Source: Phoronis australis
Taxonomy: Eukaryota; Phoronida; Phoronidae
Direction: 5' to 3'
Length of the DNA stretch: 64,000 nucleotides
Assembly: GCA_002633005.1 (NCBI GenBank)
Contig: NMRA01000017.1
Coordinates: 660,901-724,900, forward strand
Positions 24,260 to 37,095 of this stretch are shown in pieces (the first letter of the stretch is position 1; the number at the start of each line of letters is the position of its first letter). Made by a program: the position numbers and the translations under genes. The notes below the pieces were generated by a model. The model ran no database searches. It was not told the DNA's origin and saw nothing but the letters and a program-made list of their open reading frames with translations.

Positions 24260-24332
24260 ACCCGACCCGGGGATCGAACCCGCGACCCCCATAAAACCGG
24301 CAAGCGTGCTAACCATTCAGCTAATAGGCAAT
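24260..24332 (-). repeat. tRNA-derived sequence (SINE head or tRNA pseudogene)
   Basis: On the minus strand TAGCTGAATGGTTAGCACGC resembles a tRNA A box and D arm. GGTTCGATCC (24280-24271) is a B box with a T-stem. The would-be acceptor arms do not pair, so this is not a functional tRNA. It is more likely the head of a tRNA-derived SINE or a decayed tRNA gene. Confidence 0.7.
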
Positions 24333-24429
24333 TGCCCGTTAGCGAGTAGCTAACAGAGGCTCATATAATTCACCCGAAGCACATCTACAACATTCCCCCC
24401 TTTCCTACGGAACGGGCACGCGACAGGAA

Positions 24430-24526
24430 GGTGAACACCAGGATGTCTCGCATACAGGTCATCAACGTCCCTTGGTACCTTTACCACCACAACACAGGTG
24501 AACACAAGGTCGTCTCTCATACAGGT
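24430..24526. repeat. 67-bp tandem repeat running into a gap
   Basis: GGTGAACAC recurs at 24430 and 24497, followed each time by a similar GTCTC.CATACAGGT stretch. The array then enters the N block and is probably longer than assembled. Confidence 0.75.
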
Positions 24527-24878
24527 NNNNNNNNNNNNNNNNNNNNNNNNNNNNNNNNNNNNNNNNNNNNNNNNNNNNNNNNNNNNNNNNNNNNNNNNNN
24601 NNNNNNNNNNNNNNNNNNNNNNNNNNNNNNNNNNNNNNNNNNNNNNNNNNNNNNNNNNNNNNNNNNNNNNNNNNNNNNNNNNNNNNNNNNNNNNNNNNNN
24701 NNNNNNNNNNNNNNNNNNNNNNNNNNNNNNNNNNNNNNNNNNNNNNNNNNNNNNNNNNNNNNNNNNNNNNNNNNNNNNNNNNNNNNNNNNNNNNNNNNNN
24801 NNNNNNNNNNNNNNNNNNNNNNNNNNNNNNNNNNNNNNNNNNNNNNNNNNNNNNNNNNNNNNNNNNNNNNNNNNNNNN
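24527..24878. other. Assembly gap (352 N)
   Basis: A run of N bases starts inside a tandem array. It lies in gene-free sequence between ABCF2 and INO80C. Confidence 0.95.
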
Positions 24879-25420
24879 TTGAAGACAACAATTTTTTCGA
24901 CTGAAAAAAAATTTGTTTCCAATTTCAAAAATTCTTTTTAGATCGACATAGAATGTTGAGAAACTAAAGCCCACCAAGTTTGAGTTCGATCGGCTCATTA
25001 ATAAGGTCACGCGGTAAGATCAAAGTTGAAAAACGTCATTTTTACACCTTTTTGTGCCTAAATATATTTTTCACCCCGATTTCAAAACTTCGTTCATTGT
25101 TGGATAGTCCTTTACTTACTGACTCCAAAAACGTATTAAGTTGCCACTTTTGGTGAGCCCTAATAAGGTCACAGCTGGGGATCAATATTATCATCCCCCC
25201 TATGGCCACCGTTGTTGTCACTCGTCCTTTATGTTACTGATGTTGTCATCGTCACTGTCATTGTGAAGGTTGGTCTAAGTTACCGTCATGATCATTTCTT
25301 GGTTTATGTATTGATTACATGATTGAATTTAAAAATCTGGTAAGTTTGGTAAGTGAAACAGTCCAATTTGGGGGTATCACTCAGTACTTTATCATTTCAT
25401 CAAGCTGAGGGGGACCTACT

Positions 25421-25737
25421 TTCAGTGCATATAATGGACTTACACACAATTCACAAGCCATTCAGTGCATATAATGGACTTACACACAGTTCACAAGCCA
25501 TTCAGTGCATATAATGGACTTACACACAATTCACAAGCCATTCAGGGCATATAATGGACTTACACAATTCACAAGCCATTCAGTGCATATAATGGACTTA
25601 CACAGTTCACAAGCCATTCAGTGCATATAATGGACTTACACTCAGTTCACAAGCCATTCAGGGCATATAATGGACTTACACACAGTTCACAAGCCATTCA
25701 GTGCATATAATGGACTTACATACAGTTCACAAGCCAT
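25421..25737. repeat. 40-bp minisatellite, about 8 copies
   Basis: Units of 38-40 bp start at 25421, 25461, 25501 and 25541 and continue to about 25737. Each carries GCATATAATGGACTTACACA. Differences are single bases and a 2-bp CA length change. Confidence 0.92.
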
Positions 25738-26959
25738 AGTATGCATGCCATACATCCACAAGTCATCTTGTCTGTATCAGTTGGCTGTTTGAAGCTGAAC
25801 TGTCGTAATGATTTGTTGCTTACATAACCAAGTGGTGGAAACAGTTCCACTATAGCACCTCTAAAATCCAGCTGTGATCCGGTAAACTTAAATTACGGAC
25901 CAGATGACACCAAACCCAGGGTATGAATCCATAGATTTGCACCCTGATCCATAGATTTTAACTCCACACAGGTACCGAAAAGACTCCACACACGATGACC
26001 AAAGTGTATTCCCAAAGACAACTAGATTCCATGGCCCTAACCCTAATTCACAGCTAGAATATAAAAGCATGACTTCGGAAACTGGTTGCCCGAACTTGGT
26101 CATCGTGTATGGAGCACTTTCAGTGGCTGTGTTGAGTTTAGGGATGCGAATCTGGGCGATATGGTTGCTGCTGGTCCGGGACTGGAGATTAGGACGGTCG
26201 TAAGTAGAACTTAGGCACTTACACACTTAGACAGTTTCCACCCCGTGGTCAACTGATACTATTAAGTAATTAGCTGAACACTGTCCTGTGGAAAAACTAG
26301 AATGAATTACATGAATCGTGGAGACCTTGTAAGTAATTGCAATTGTTTGATTTGCATGCATAGTTTGTACCTGCGTTAATTGTATCTGTTAGGGGGAGCA
26401 TTCAAAATTAATAATGTCAACGCATATTTGCATAAGTTATGGAATTTTTTTGATTTAACGGCCACCGAACTGATTTCATTAAATTCATTGACTACGAAAA
26501 CATGGGTGCAGATACCAAGGTGATTTACATGAAAAAATGGAAACAGAATTTTGCACAATGGTGGCTATTATTTGCAAAAATTATGCAAATTTATCTTGCA
26601 GCAGCCTGTACACTGATTTCGTTAAAATTAATTGACCACAGAAACACTGGAGAAAATATCAATATAATTTACCTGCAGTGCTTTGTATTCTACGGCGAAA
26701 TCTCACCAATTTAGGATGCAGTATGGCGGCCAAGTGAAATTTCATTTTCTCAAATGTTCACAAAAAGATATGTTGCACTAAATCGAAGTCTTTCCATGTC
26801 CAAACTCTGTGTCACAGTTAGCACCAAACAATATCTTAAAATGTGTTGTCATAGTAACAATGCTAGAAGACTTTGAAAAAATGAAGAAAATGGCAATTTT
26901 GGTGATTGCTTTTGTCGGAAATTGGTGAAATTTTATCGTAGCTATAGCGCAAGTAGGTT

Positions 26960-27410
26960 TTTATGCGCCCACATATTTATATGTGGTTTTGAAAATTGGC
27001 ATATATGTTCTCAGTGTGAAGAGGACGTTTGATGATGGTGTCTAACTACTGTGGCGCCTCCTAGTGGTAGTTTTGTTTTGTTTTGTGCCCATAGTTGTAT
27101 CGCCTAAGCCCACTACAGGATCTATTAAATTTGTAAATGTATTTATATGAAGATAACAACAGACGACGACGACTTTCAGGCAAATCCAACGGACGCTGTG
27201 CCCACTAGTGGCAATTTCATTTTATTCTGTTTTCTTTTGTTTCACTGAAGTTCCTTGACAGATTTTTATGAATGTCATGTTCCTGTTTTTGGATGGATTA
27301 TACGTTTTGCGCCATCCAGTGGCCATTTTTATGATAAAAATAAATAACCCTAAAAGCACACAATTTGCAATGCATTCGTGGGCACATTTCTACGCTCTGT
27401 GTTGCTCTTG
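26960..27410 (+). repeat. Dispersed CTAGTGGC-family repeat block
   Basis: Monomers carry GCGCCTCCTAGTGGTAGTTT (about 27053), CCACTAGTGGCAATTTCATT (about 27201) and GCGCCATCCAGTGGCCATTT (about 27309). They sit about 110-150 bp apart, each preceded by a GGATGGATTAT-like phrase. Confidence 0.7.
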
Positions 27411-28712
27411 TTGAATAATGGCGGACTTAATTTGAATAAGTTATGCAAATCCACAATGTATCCACCTGTAAACTAGCTCCTTTGAATTTACTGACCTTTG
27501 AAACTAGGGTAAAAACATCAAAATAATCTATGTATGGTACTTGCTAAGGACATTATTTAAGCAAAAACAGAATTTTGCATAATGCCGATTTTAATATGCA
27601 TATTTATAAAATGCTCAAAGCTGACATGAGTTAAAATAGAGTTAAAATGCTTCAATGGGACCACCTTAGTATAACACAGTCAAAAAAACTTATACTACCA
27701 AGAATTACTAGGTCCCTAATGGGTGACTAATAGACTAAGTGTTCGCTATACTGGTAACCAAAATGTCTGTTGTAACTGAAACTCGCCAGTTACCAAATAA
27801 ATTTTTCTGAAGTATCAATGGTATATTTTCCAGTCCGGTCGATTTTCAGTGAAGGACCTTGGGCGCTTTTTCAAAAATTATTTTTAAGTCGCTTTTTGTT
27901 TCCACTTTTTAAGGATTTGATTCATTTCTTGTTAATGCATCCTCATATTCCTGACGTCTTTGAACATGGCGATGAGTATTTGTCAGCTGATTACCATGCT
28001 GTTTGTGTGTAAAATGTGTTCATTTTATGCCAACACAAAGCATTCATTTACACCCAAGGTTATTTCAGTAGCACTCTCTTGGCATATGTGAACTTGGCTC
28101 TTGTATAAATTTCAGATACAGCTTTTATTTTTTATACTTTACCACAAATGCTGAAAATTTTCAACACCACCTCTGTTGTTTTTTTCTCAAAAAAGCACCC
28201 ATGGTCGCTTTTTCTTTCTTCATTTCTAAAAAAAGTGAGTTACGTATTTTAATTGGACATCTAGAGTTTATTTTTCACTTTTCTATGGAACACAATGGAA
28301 GTGCTGTCCTTTCATCAATTGCCATTTTAGTCTATCTTTTACTTGATGTTCCTTTGTCTTATTTGTCCTTCTTACATTCATTCAGCGTCTGTCTGTCTCC
28401 ACGATCCATCCATCAGTTTTGTGCAGTATTCATTATATTGCAGTAAGTTGTATTGTATTACTTTTTTATGACCAGCCAATGTTAAGTACATCAGTCAATC
28501 AATAACCACCTGATCATTACATATCCATGGTCTCACAGAACATAGCAGCACATTGTTTACCTTCGGTCATGGAAGGTCAGAGCTTTCATATCTCTGTGCT
28601 TCTTCATGTCAACGCGGCAATGCCTGTTCTATACCTGATGACATAGAGAAAGTGAGAGATTGCTACATTATTAATTGGATACAGTCCATGTCACATATTA
28701 TTTCTATTCCAG

Positions 28713-30681
28713 CCATCTTGTTCTCCAGGCTCAACTGCAGTGGATGAATGTACTCTTGAAAGTTCACAAGACTCATTTCCTACAAAAGACTTAAATCTGG
28801 GCAATGATGACGGCTCTGCGATCAGTCTCAAGACGACTGTTGAATCTCAACAACAGAGCACAGAGCCACCTGTGAGAACAGATAATAAGCAAAGCAGTCC
28901 TGATCAGTCAGAGGTGGAGAAGCCAGCATGTGTTTTCAAAAACCCTGCTTTCATTGTAAGTATAGTAAACTGTAGCCAATCGTTAGCTTATAGGGACTGG
29001 TCAGTGTATTGTAATGATTTTGCAGTTTCCAGGAAATTATAGAAATTAAGTTGGTGCTGTGTTTTTGTACTTTCTCTTACTTTCCATTTTTTGAAGTTGA
29101 TGCTTGTAGTGCAAGAAGTTGGCATTTAACTTGCTCAATAAACACATTAGTCAAAATTTTTAAGATTACAGATTTAGCTTTGGAGTAGTTATTTGTAATA
29201 TTATTGTGTTTTTGTAGTTGTCATTATTTAGTAAGAGCCTGTTGACGATGACGTGTGTGACACTGGGGAGTACTCTCGTACACAGTGCACAGATCTACTT
29301 GTGTTTTCAGCATCCAACTGCAGAGGGTGCTGGTCCTAAGAAAAAAGTTTGGAAGAATGTCAAGCAAATTATGGCTCTTGAAAAATCAACATTAAATCCC
29401 AACAGCGTCACTTGTAAGCTGTGTTTATTTTTTGTTTAGAATTCTTAGAATAATCGTTGCTAAACCCAGCTGACCATGTCATTGGTTCATTTTCTAAAGA
29501 ACTTAGGAACATTGATTTGCAAATTTACTCGTACTCATTTCCCAATCAATGTTTCTAACGAGTTGCATCGGAGACAGTTGTGTACAGTGCTTATGAACCC
29601 ACTTCTCATGTTTTGATCTGCTTGTATTTTGTGCTCAGCTCAAAGCATGGTAAATTGTCAAATTTTCTTTCACATGACAAAGATGCAGGATTCTTGAGGG
29701 ATAACTTGTGAAAGTTTCATTAAACTCAATCAGCCATTTATGAGATATGATGGTCTAAAGTTGGTCAAAATTGGGCATTTTTCTGCATCCTATGTAATGT
29801 TAAGGATAATGATGAGCATGGTCCTGTTTAGCAAAGTTGATACGGATAAACTGGCAAACAGATAATTGGTGGTTTTTCCGAAAGTGATGGATTATCCAGT
29901 GTTTACTGTATGTGGTTGCTGTCTTGATGTTGTGACTGAAAGATCACTTACTCAATTTTGTGTATTTAGGGCTTCTAATTTTGCCACTGTCTTATTTCAG
30001 ATGGCTCCATAGAAGCCCCGCCCTCCTTCAAGCCTGCCAAAAAGTATTGTGATATAACTGGTCTTGAGGTATTGAGAAAATCTTGAATTTATAAGAATAA
30101 ACTTGTTCATTTTACAGCAATACGGTGTGGTTGATTTCTAGTGCTTTTTATGTAACTATTTAACAAGACAGCATACTGTGTGGTGAAAGGATTTCCTTTT
30201 TATCAGCCTACAATTTGAACTATTAATTCTGAAATGGGTTCATGCATTCTGCAAGTAAATTGTAACGTTGTCGTAAAATTAATGCTGTTATGTAACAGTA
30301 ATTACAACAAACATCAATATTTTCTTAGTTGGTCTTGAGCAAACTATGTCTTGCTACTGATTGGCAGACATTAGTTGTTATCTTGGAGTTGAGAATGAAA
30401 CTGAGGTATCAAAATTAAGTCACAGATTTTTTGCACCAATTAAAACATGGGTATTGTGATAGTTCATTGGTCACCATCTCGTCAGAAGTAGTCTCTGCGC
30501 TCATTGAGAAGCCGAGCAGTAGGACTGTCATGCTTTTATGTTCTTTCAGGCCAGATACACTGACCCTCATACCAAACTGCGGTACGCTCGAACGGAGGAA
30601 TATTCAAGGATACGCATGTTGCCCAGTGACATTGTGTCAGGTCTGTTGGCCTTGAGGAAAGCTAACTCTACTGTGCCTTGA
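28713..30681 (+). CDS. INO80C: INO80 complex subunit C (Ies6-like), 3' exons
   Basis: Four exons with consistent phases: 28713-28955, 29311-29413, 30001-30068 and 30550-30681 (stop TGA). They encode 181 residues. The first exon is a low-complexity, acidic, Ser/Gln-rich leader ending FKNPAFI. The second has KKKVWKNVKQIMALEKS, the basic segment conserved in INO80C. The third and fourth form the YL1-C domain: PPSFKPAKKYCDITGLEARY, TDPHTKLRYA, then MLPSDIVSGLLALRKANSTV at the end. In animals and yeast this subunit joins Arp5 within the INO80 nucleosome-remodelling complex in the nucleus. The exon at 28713 opens in phase 0 after an acceptor, with no start codon before it, so at least one 5' exon is missing. 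AATAAA at 30980-30985 is a plausible polyadenylation signal. Confidence 0.93.
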
Positions 30682-31751
30682 TGAATGAATGGTTGTTCAT
30701 TTATCGGTACAAATTGCTATGCAAGTGTCTCAGAAAAGCCATTAGGAATCGACCACTGTTGCGTAAGAATATGTGACTGAAAAATCTCTGAGAGATAGTT
30801 GTGCTTGGTCATCAGCGAAACACTCCAAGGAAGCATACGTCTAGTTCTACATAAATGGCGGCGTGCAGATTTAGGTTGGATCTGACTGCTTAGCTTGATC
30901 AGGAGTCTGTTTATTAGGAAGTGACTTTAGGCGAGAGTCACAAAACTTTGTCCTACATTCCACACACCTGTTTCCGAAAAATAAATTGCCTATACTTCAG
31001 CAAAGCACAAAGTTTTTAAGAATATACTAATAATAGCTTGTTATTCGAATCATGTATATTAGTTATTATTAAAATGGGAGGTGATAACTATTACATGACA
31101 AAAATGTTTCTCAGTAATATTATTGTGAGACAAAATCTCTGACTCGAGCTAAAAGTCTCATGAAAATGGAGTCAGAAATACTGAGAAATGCTTACTGAAG
31201 TACGCTACATCTAATGCATGACTGACTTTTGAAGTCAATCTGACCACCGCTGTGGCCATTTTGCACAACTGGTCTTTGAAAGAGGGTGTGAAAGACCTGA
31301 CTGAGTGTATGATCTGTGACCATAGTTCTGTGACACGTCTGGTGGAAGTCGAATGGTGCCAAAGCTAAGAGATACCGACATAAACATAGAAAACACTATG
31401 AAAATTACTGTTGCCACAGTCTTTTGGAAGTTTCTCCTTCTTAGCAAAATAGTAAAAGTCCACCAGCTTCTTTTATTTCAGATTGATCAAAAGTTATAAT
31501 AGGTTTTTGCATCCTGAACTGACCATGATTACTGTCAGTCACTTGGAAAGACTCTATTACTGTCTGTCAGTAGTACCAGTCGTCATGAAACAACTTTCTC
31601 AAATTAAGCTCTTTACATCAGCACTGTTTTTGATGACGTCATATCTGTGCGTACTTAGGCACATGTGCCTGTTTGAAGCTGTGCCTGTATCATGCTCATG
31701 TGCCTGTTGTAGTAGCGTTTGTTATTGTGACAAGTACGCTGTTCATTAATA

Positions 31752-32190
31752 CCGGGATTTTCCGTAGATAAGCCCACCCAATGAAACGCCCATGGGCGTT
31801 TATTCAGAAAATTATACCATAGGCGTTTATGTGGTGTTGCAACTTCTGGTGTCAAGTGTCCATAGTTTGGCATTTCTTCAGAAAATGTCCTCTTAAAATC
31901 TCACTCAGCGACTCAACTTTTAGCCACAAGTTCAGTTTTGTGGAGCATTTATCATTTATAAAAATGACCAAAGTATCGCAGAACTTAGTATCTATTAACT
32001 TAAAATTAAAAAAACAGTTTTATGCAAAAAAATTGCTGATATCTTCATATCAGCGGAGGCTATGACTTTCCGTTTACACGCCCCTGCCTTTCCAAATACC
32101 CGAACGGGCATTTATTTGGTGTTACTGAAATGCCTGAAAATTTTCATTTCCCCAATACATGCCCATGGGCTTATTTAAGGAAAACCTTGG
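31752..32190. mobile_element. Mariner-like MITE flanked by TA
   Basis: The left end CCGGGATTTTCCGTAGATAA and the right end TTATTTAAGGAAAACCTTGG are imperfect inverted repeats about 25 bp long that continue inward into AAGCCCA/TGGGCTT. TA is present on both sides (31750-31751 and 32191-32192), as in Tc1/mariner insertions. There is no transposase. Palindromic CGCCCATGGGCG and relatives recur inside. Confidence 0.7.
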
Positions 32191-34244
32191 TACTAACAAC
32201 ATAATTTTTATGATTTGTTATGACAATATGTACCCAGCCTGAATTGGGTATATTTGTCACTTCAGAATGTTGATGAGACATAATGATTAACAAATCAAAT
32301 AAATTATAGAAAACCAACCAACAAAATGTGGGTTTAAGTCGATAGTGGTGTGATGTGATCTTGGGCTCACCGGAAATTGTGTTTAGCGTAACTCTACTAT
32401 CAGGTAGTACTTTCTAATGGTTTGTACATGGTCATAAGGCCAACCACTGGTAAAGGTTACAGATATTTGGTTAACTTCCACCATTTCATGTCGCTTTCAT
32501 CACTCTCGGTGTAATTTTCATAAGAAAGCTGGTGGTTTTTCACTTCCATTTTCCTAAACTTTATCCGTATCAGCCAGCAGAAGATCAATCAGTGAGTTGT
32601 TTAGGATAGAACCACACAACCACACTGTTTCTACCACCTTTTCAACAGTCCTCGTATACACTTGTTTTCGGTCTAAGTATGGCTTCACCTCCATGTCTGT
32701 ACAGGACAATACGACAATTTACTTGTTAAGTATACGACTTATGTACGGATGGGTATTGATAGACTTGAGCAAGATCAAATATAAACGTGTTAGGGAAAAT
32801 TCACTGTTGTCTTACCATGTAACACAACATCTTGGCACGAACAGCGTCCACTGAGGACTCACGACCCTGACCACAGGTAATGAGCCAGGTAAACTTTCAC
32901 ATCTCAATCGACACCATTTTGCCTAAATGCATTATGGAACTTGTGATTTGTTTTTAGATGTTGAGTCTTTAAACACCCTTCTTAAAAATGAATATCCTAT
33001 TAAAAATTAAATTAACAGGCTACTCGTGCGGACAAGTTTGGACATTTCCATTACAATGTTTGAAGCGGAATGTGTTCTAAAAATATTGTAAATAATGGAT
33101 TCTCTTGAACTTTTTGGAATAATCGGTCAATCTTCCTCATAAAATCATTAAACTATGTTTTCGACTCGAGTCCCTACCCGAGTCCTACCGACCACTACAG
33201 CCAAACCAAGTTGTTATTGCTAAGGGGAATAAACCCATAGAATACCTTGTAGTGTACCGGAAAGGGTCAATTAGTGTAAAGGTCATCTAATTTTCAAAAC
33301 GTTATTTCTCCTACATTTTTCAAGGAATTCTCCGGCTTCAGTTTCTGCAGCTGGTGTAAGCTTACATGCCAATTAAATACACTACTTTTCTAAGCAATCC
33401 GGCCATCTAATCACTAGAGATAAAAATATGTCAAAAGACATTGAATGCAAACTTAAATTTTGAGCTAGACACTTCAAATTTACATATGTGAGCGGTACAT
33501 GTAATTGAATTTCAATTTCAAAGTTTCAGGTCTTTTTGTGCAACCATGTGGTCTTTAAGTGCATTTTGCTTCTGAAAATGAGCTCTTCGTTCAACTTATG
33601 TTAGACTACTGTGCCTTCTGTGTTTCTCAACATTAACTGCACTTTCAGTACCATAATTCCACTACAGGGGCACATAATGCACCCTAAAGGGTCAAATACT
33701 CCAAAAGATATCCAGTTTCATTCAACGTTTTCTTCTTATTCAATTTCTGGTCTCACTTTGTTTTGAGGCTACTGCCTAGAGCAGAGGCTTGTTTACCCTG
33801 GTGTTATTTACCTATGTCACTCGACCTTTTACTTGTTATCTTGACCTTTACATCCTGGTTCTTGTACCTTTGAGAATGAGGAGTGTACCTCTAAACATGT
33901 CACTAAAGTGAAGCTATGTACTACTTGGATATTTATTAAATGTTTGACTGTGCTTCTGCTGAACAGGTCTTTTGGAAATTTCTATTCTACTGTGCCAACA
34001 GTTAAATATCTGTGCCCAGCATGGTGCACGTTTGTATTTTTGCGTAGTTCTGCTATGGTGCACATTGCACAAGCCACCGGAAAGGCTGTAAACTTTCCAA
34101 AATGTTTCACTCCCGCTCATTATTGTCACTTTCTGACAATCTCGAGTTCACGACTGAAAAGAATTTTAAAAATTAGGCATTTTCGTAGACTCTTGGGACA
34201 TGCAGTTGCATTCAACGGAAGTGATCAGGTCTGAAAGGGCCTCA

Positions 34245-35200
34245 GTACCCGGTTGCATGTAACAGTCCCAACTAGGGACTCAACCAAGTTCCCTGAATCT
34301 ACTGCGTATATGTGGGTTTGTGAAAACACGGATTATCGGGGTATTTTGCTGTTTGGTTCTCATTTATTAAGTCAAATTTTGACTTTGGCACAAATCGGGA
34401 GTGAAGTCTACGTTGAATTCTGAATGTTATTGAAAATATCATGCTATGAACATTCCCACTAAATAAAATTGGTTCTAACCCTGGTGTTTAAGGTAACAGG
34501 CGGGGTATGGAAAATTGAACTAGACCGTATTTATCCACCTTGGCTGAGACGCGCTCGGCTCATGCTCAAATGGATGCCGCCAAGCTGCTCTATTCATCGA
34601 GTCACGAGCGAGGATAATTGACTTCGCTCATGCGGATATGATCAGCTGATTACAGTCTAGCTTAACAACTGTACTTTTTATGGAGAGAATTTTACGTAGT
34701 TTTTACTGTAATATTTGAAAAGAGGAGCGAAAACAAATACGAATACAACTTTGAATTTTTCAAATCNTTGCATTATAGTAACTGGTCTTGGCTAATTATC
34801 ATTTTATGGCCTGGTCATCCATTCAGCCCAAAGTAGTTCCAGAGGTGGCTTATCAGCCAATTATTCACGCATGCTGACTCACAATAGAAGCCTGATGAGA
34901 GTGAAGGTGGATAAATGCGGTGTTCCTACAGTTTCTTGTTTTAGTGGATGTGTTCACGACATGTGTAGGGATCCTTTAACGCCCCTAATTTAAGGACTAA
35001 GTCCCTAATTATTTTGACTGAATTAAAGGTTCCGTTTTTAGTTATGTTATTAGGAAATGTCATTAGTCAAAGAAGGGCTCACGCTAAAGATAAAATAATG
35101 GAAAAATACTATGTCTCTCAGTAAAGAACGAAACAAATACGCGAAAGATTTAGAGAACTTAGTTGAGTCCCATTTGGGACTGTTTCATGTAACCGGGTAC
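34245..35200. mobile_element. TIR element of about 955 bp with 55-bp ends
   Basis: 34245-34300 and 35146-35200 are inverted repeats about 55 bp long with few mismatches. The left starts GTACCCGGTTGCATGTAACA and the right ends ATGTAACCGGGTAC. There is no coding capacity. The flanks do not show an unambiguous target duplication, so the superfamily is unassigned. Another inverted-repeat element (34524-34921) sits inside. Confidence 0.8.
34524..34921. mobile_element. Nested TIR element of about 398 bp
   Basis: The left end ACCGTATTTATCCACCTT and the right end AAGGTGGATAAATGCGGT are inverted repeats with one mismatch. The element lies wholly inside the 34245-35200 element, so it probably inserted later. 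One ambiguous base (N) is at 34767. Confidence 0.75.
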
Positions 35201-37095
35201 AGTTCTCCGCGCTCTGTTTCATGATCAAAATGAAAAGTAGGCCTACTTGACTGGTGGTGTTTTTGCGCGAGTATTGTGCGCTCGTGTGACGCGGTACTTG
35301 CGTACGTGCGTATATTTCCGTGAGCTTTGGTCGTTGAAATATTTAAGAATTGCACTTTTACCAAGAACATTACGGTAGTCACTAAAATGCCCAAAATAGA
35401 AATTTGTTAAGGAAAGTTTGAATCGGTTGTACTACCTTTACTAAAAATACCGAACTATCCCTTACTAAGGTTCCAAGAAATCAGTATTGCATGGCATCCC
35501 GAGAATGTTTATGAACACGGAATCGTATTGATGGACGCTTCTCAACCTAGATACTCGCAAATATAACTTTTTAGTGAAACCGAAAGCTTTCAATAAATAA
35601 ATCCGAAATATAAGCGAAAAAGTTTAACTTTTCCTTCCTTATCCAATGTGTACTTTCAGAGGTTCGCTAATTTTGACCGTAAACACGTGGTTTTTGACAA
35701 GTGGCCCCCGGAATACATTTTGTTTGTCATGATAGTTATGGCCAATGCCCAGGTGTGTCCGAGCTAACTCGGGTGTTAATACCCTGCATAATTAAGTGGC
35801 AGTTTAAACTGCAGGACAGCAAGGACACCTCCAGCGACAACGTTTTTGCTGGCCCCATGGTACGTTAATTGTGTAAATATTTAACTTACTTTCACCTCCA
35901 TTGCATTATAGAAATGACCAGGCAAGATCACGTGGTCATGGACTTAAGTCCAAGGTTACTCAGTGGTTTCCAGGGCTGCACTGACTAATCCAGGGTGTCT
36001 GTGTGTGTGCAGACAAGTCCAAGGTTTGTAAATCAATAATCAGCTGAGGGAAAGAATTACATAATGCTGATAAAGCGGCAAGAGAAGCCAGCATACAGAT
36101 AAAAGTCCAGCCCAGACCCTCTCACGAATCAAGAAATCGGAGAAGGCCATTACTGCTGAACTTTAATTAACCAAGCTGTGCGAACAAGAACTGCCCTGTA
36201 TAGCCCTGTGCAACAGATTCACACAGTGCTATTATTTGTGTTGAAAAGCAGTAGTGTTGTTTTGGTGTGAAACTATGTCTAACGTTGTTTGAAGAACAGC
36301 TAGGCTAAACATTAGCCAGCGGTATTTCTACGACATTAAACTGATTTAACAGAAACATGGAGAAAAATGGATATTAAGGTAAAGATGGAGAATACCACAG
36401 AGATATAAGTGTAAATATAAGTGTAAATATAAGTTATTAAAGTGGTCATAATCACAAGTCAACACCCACAAAAATAATGAGTATACACAATAATAGGTAC
36501 ACATATGAATATTACAATCTCAAATCACAATTGTACAGAAACGCTGGCAGGCCTATATACACTATCAACAACATAACCTGGAGTGTTTACAACGAGAGCA
36601 GCTGCATTCAGGGGCCAGTCCAGGTCCGTTTCAGTCCGCTCATACTCAGACAACATCAACAATAGGTATGCAAACCGGTTTTATTATATCCGAAGTCCAT
36701 TTACAACAGCTTGTGCGGTAAACAATAGCCTATTCAAATTGGTTATTGACCTAGCTTGAAGCCTGAACATTTACTTTGCCCGCATACAGTATTGCAGTAT
36801 TGACAGACTTTATGCTCATCACCTAGGTCATAGCAAGAGAAACAGCGTTCTGCTCACCACCTCGGCTCAATTTACCGCGGACATAAGCTATGACCCGAGC
36901 TCACTCGCATTCGAGGCTCGCTACGCTTCGTCTGGGCTGGCTATCACATACATTAATGCCCTGAAGTCCCAATTACGTGCATTTTGCGGTGTTTATAAAA
37001 CCTTCCTTGACGTGTGTAACCCGATATCGAAGAGCACAAGTATTTGCCATCATTTGAAAGGCATTGGTCCTATGAGAATGGATAGTTATCCCGAG

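Larger units (their letters stand above)
23234..28712. other. Gene-poor interval between ABCF2 and INO80C
   Basis: ABCF2 (-) and INO80C (+) are divergent across this interval. Besides the tRNA-derived sequence, gap and minisatellite listed separately, 26430-26550, 26570-26690 and 27425-27545 are related AT-rich copies (GCAAATTTAT..CTGATTTCGTTAAA type). 26960-27410 is a CTAGTGGC-family block. The 5' exon or exons of INO80C should lie here but were not identified. Confidence 0.55.
30682..37095. other. Gene-poor interval with inserted TIR elements
   Basis: No coding exon is recognised. The interval holds a mariner-like element (31752-32190) and a nested pair of TIR elements (34245-35200). 36405-36435 is a short tandem of ATAAGTGTAAAT. 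The rest is AT-rich unique or highly decayed sequence. Confidence 0.6.

Noticed and set aside
24260-24332. Functional tRNA gene
   Set aside because: The acceptor stem strands do not pair and the T-stem has a mismatch.
24350-25010. Long frames across the second gap
   Set aside because: They consist of N and a translated tandem repeat, with no conserved domain.
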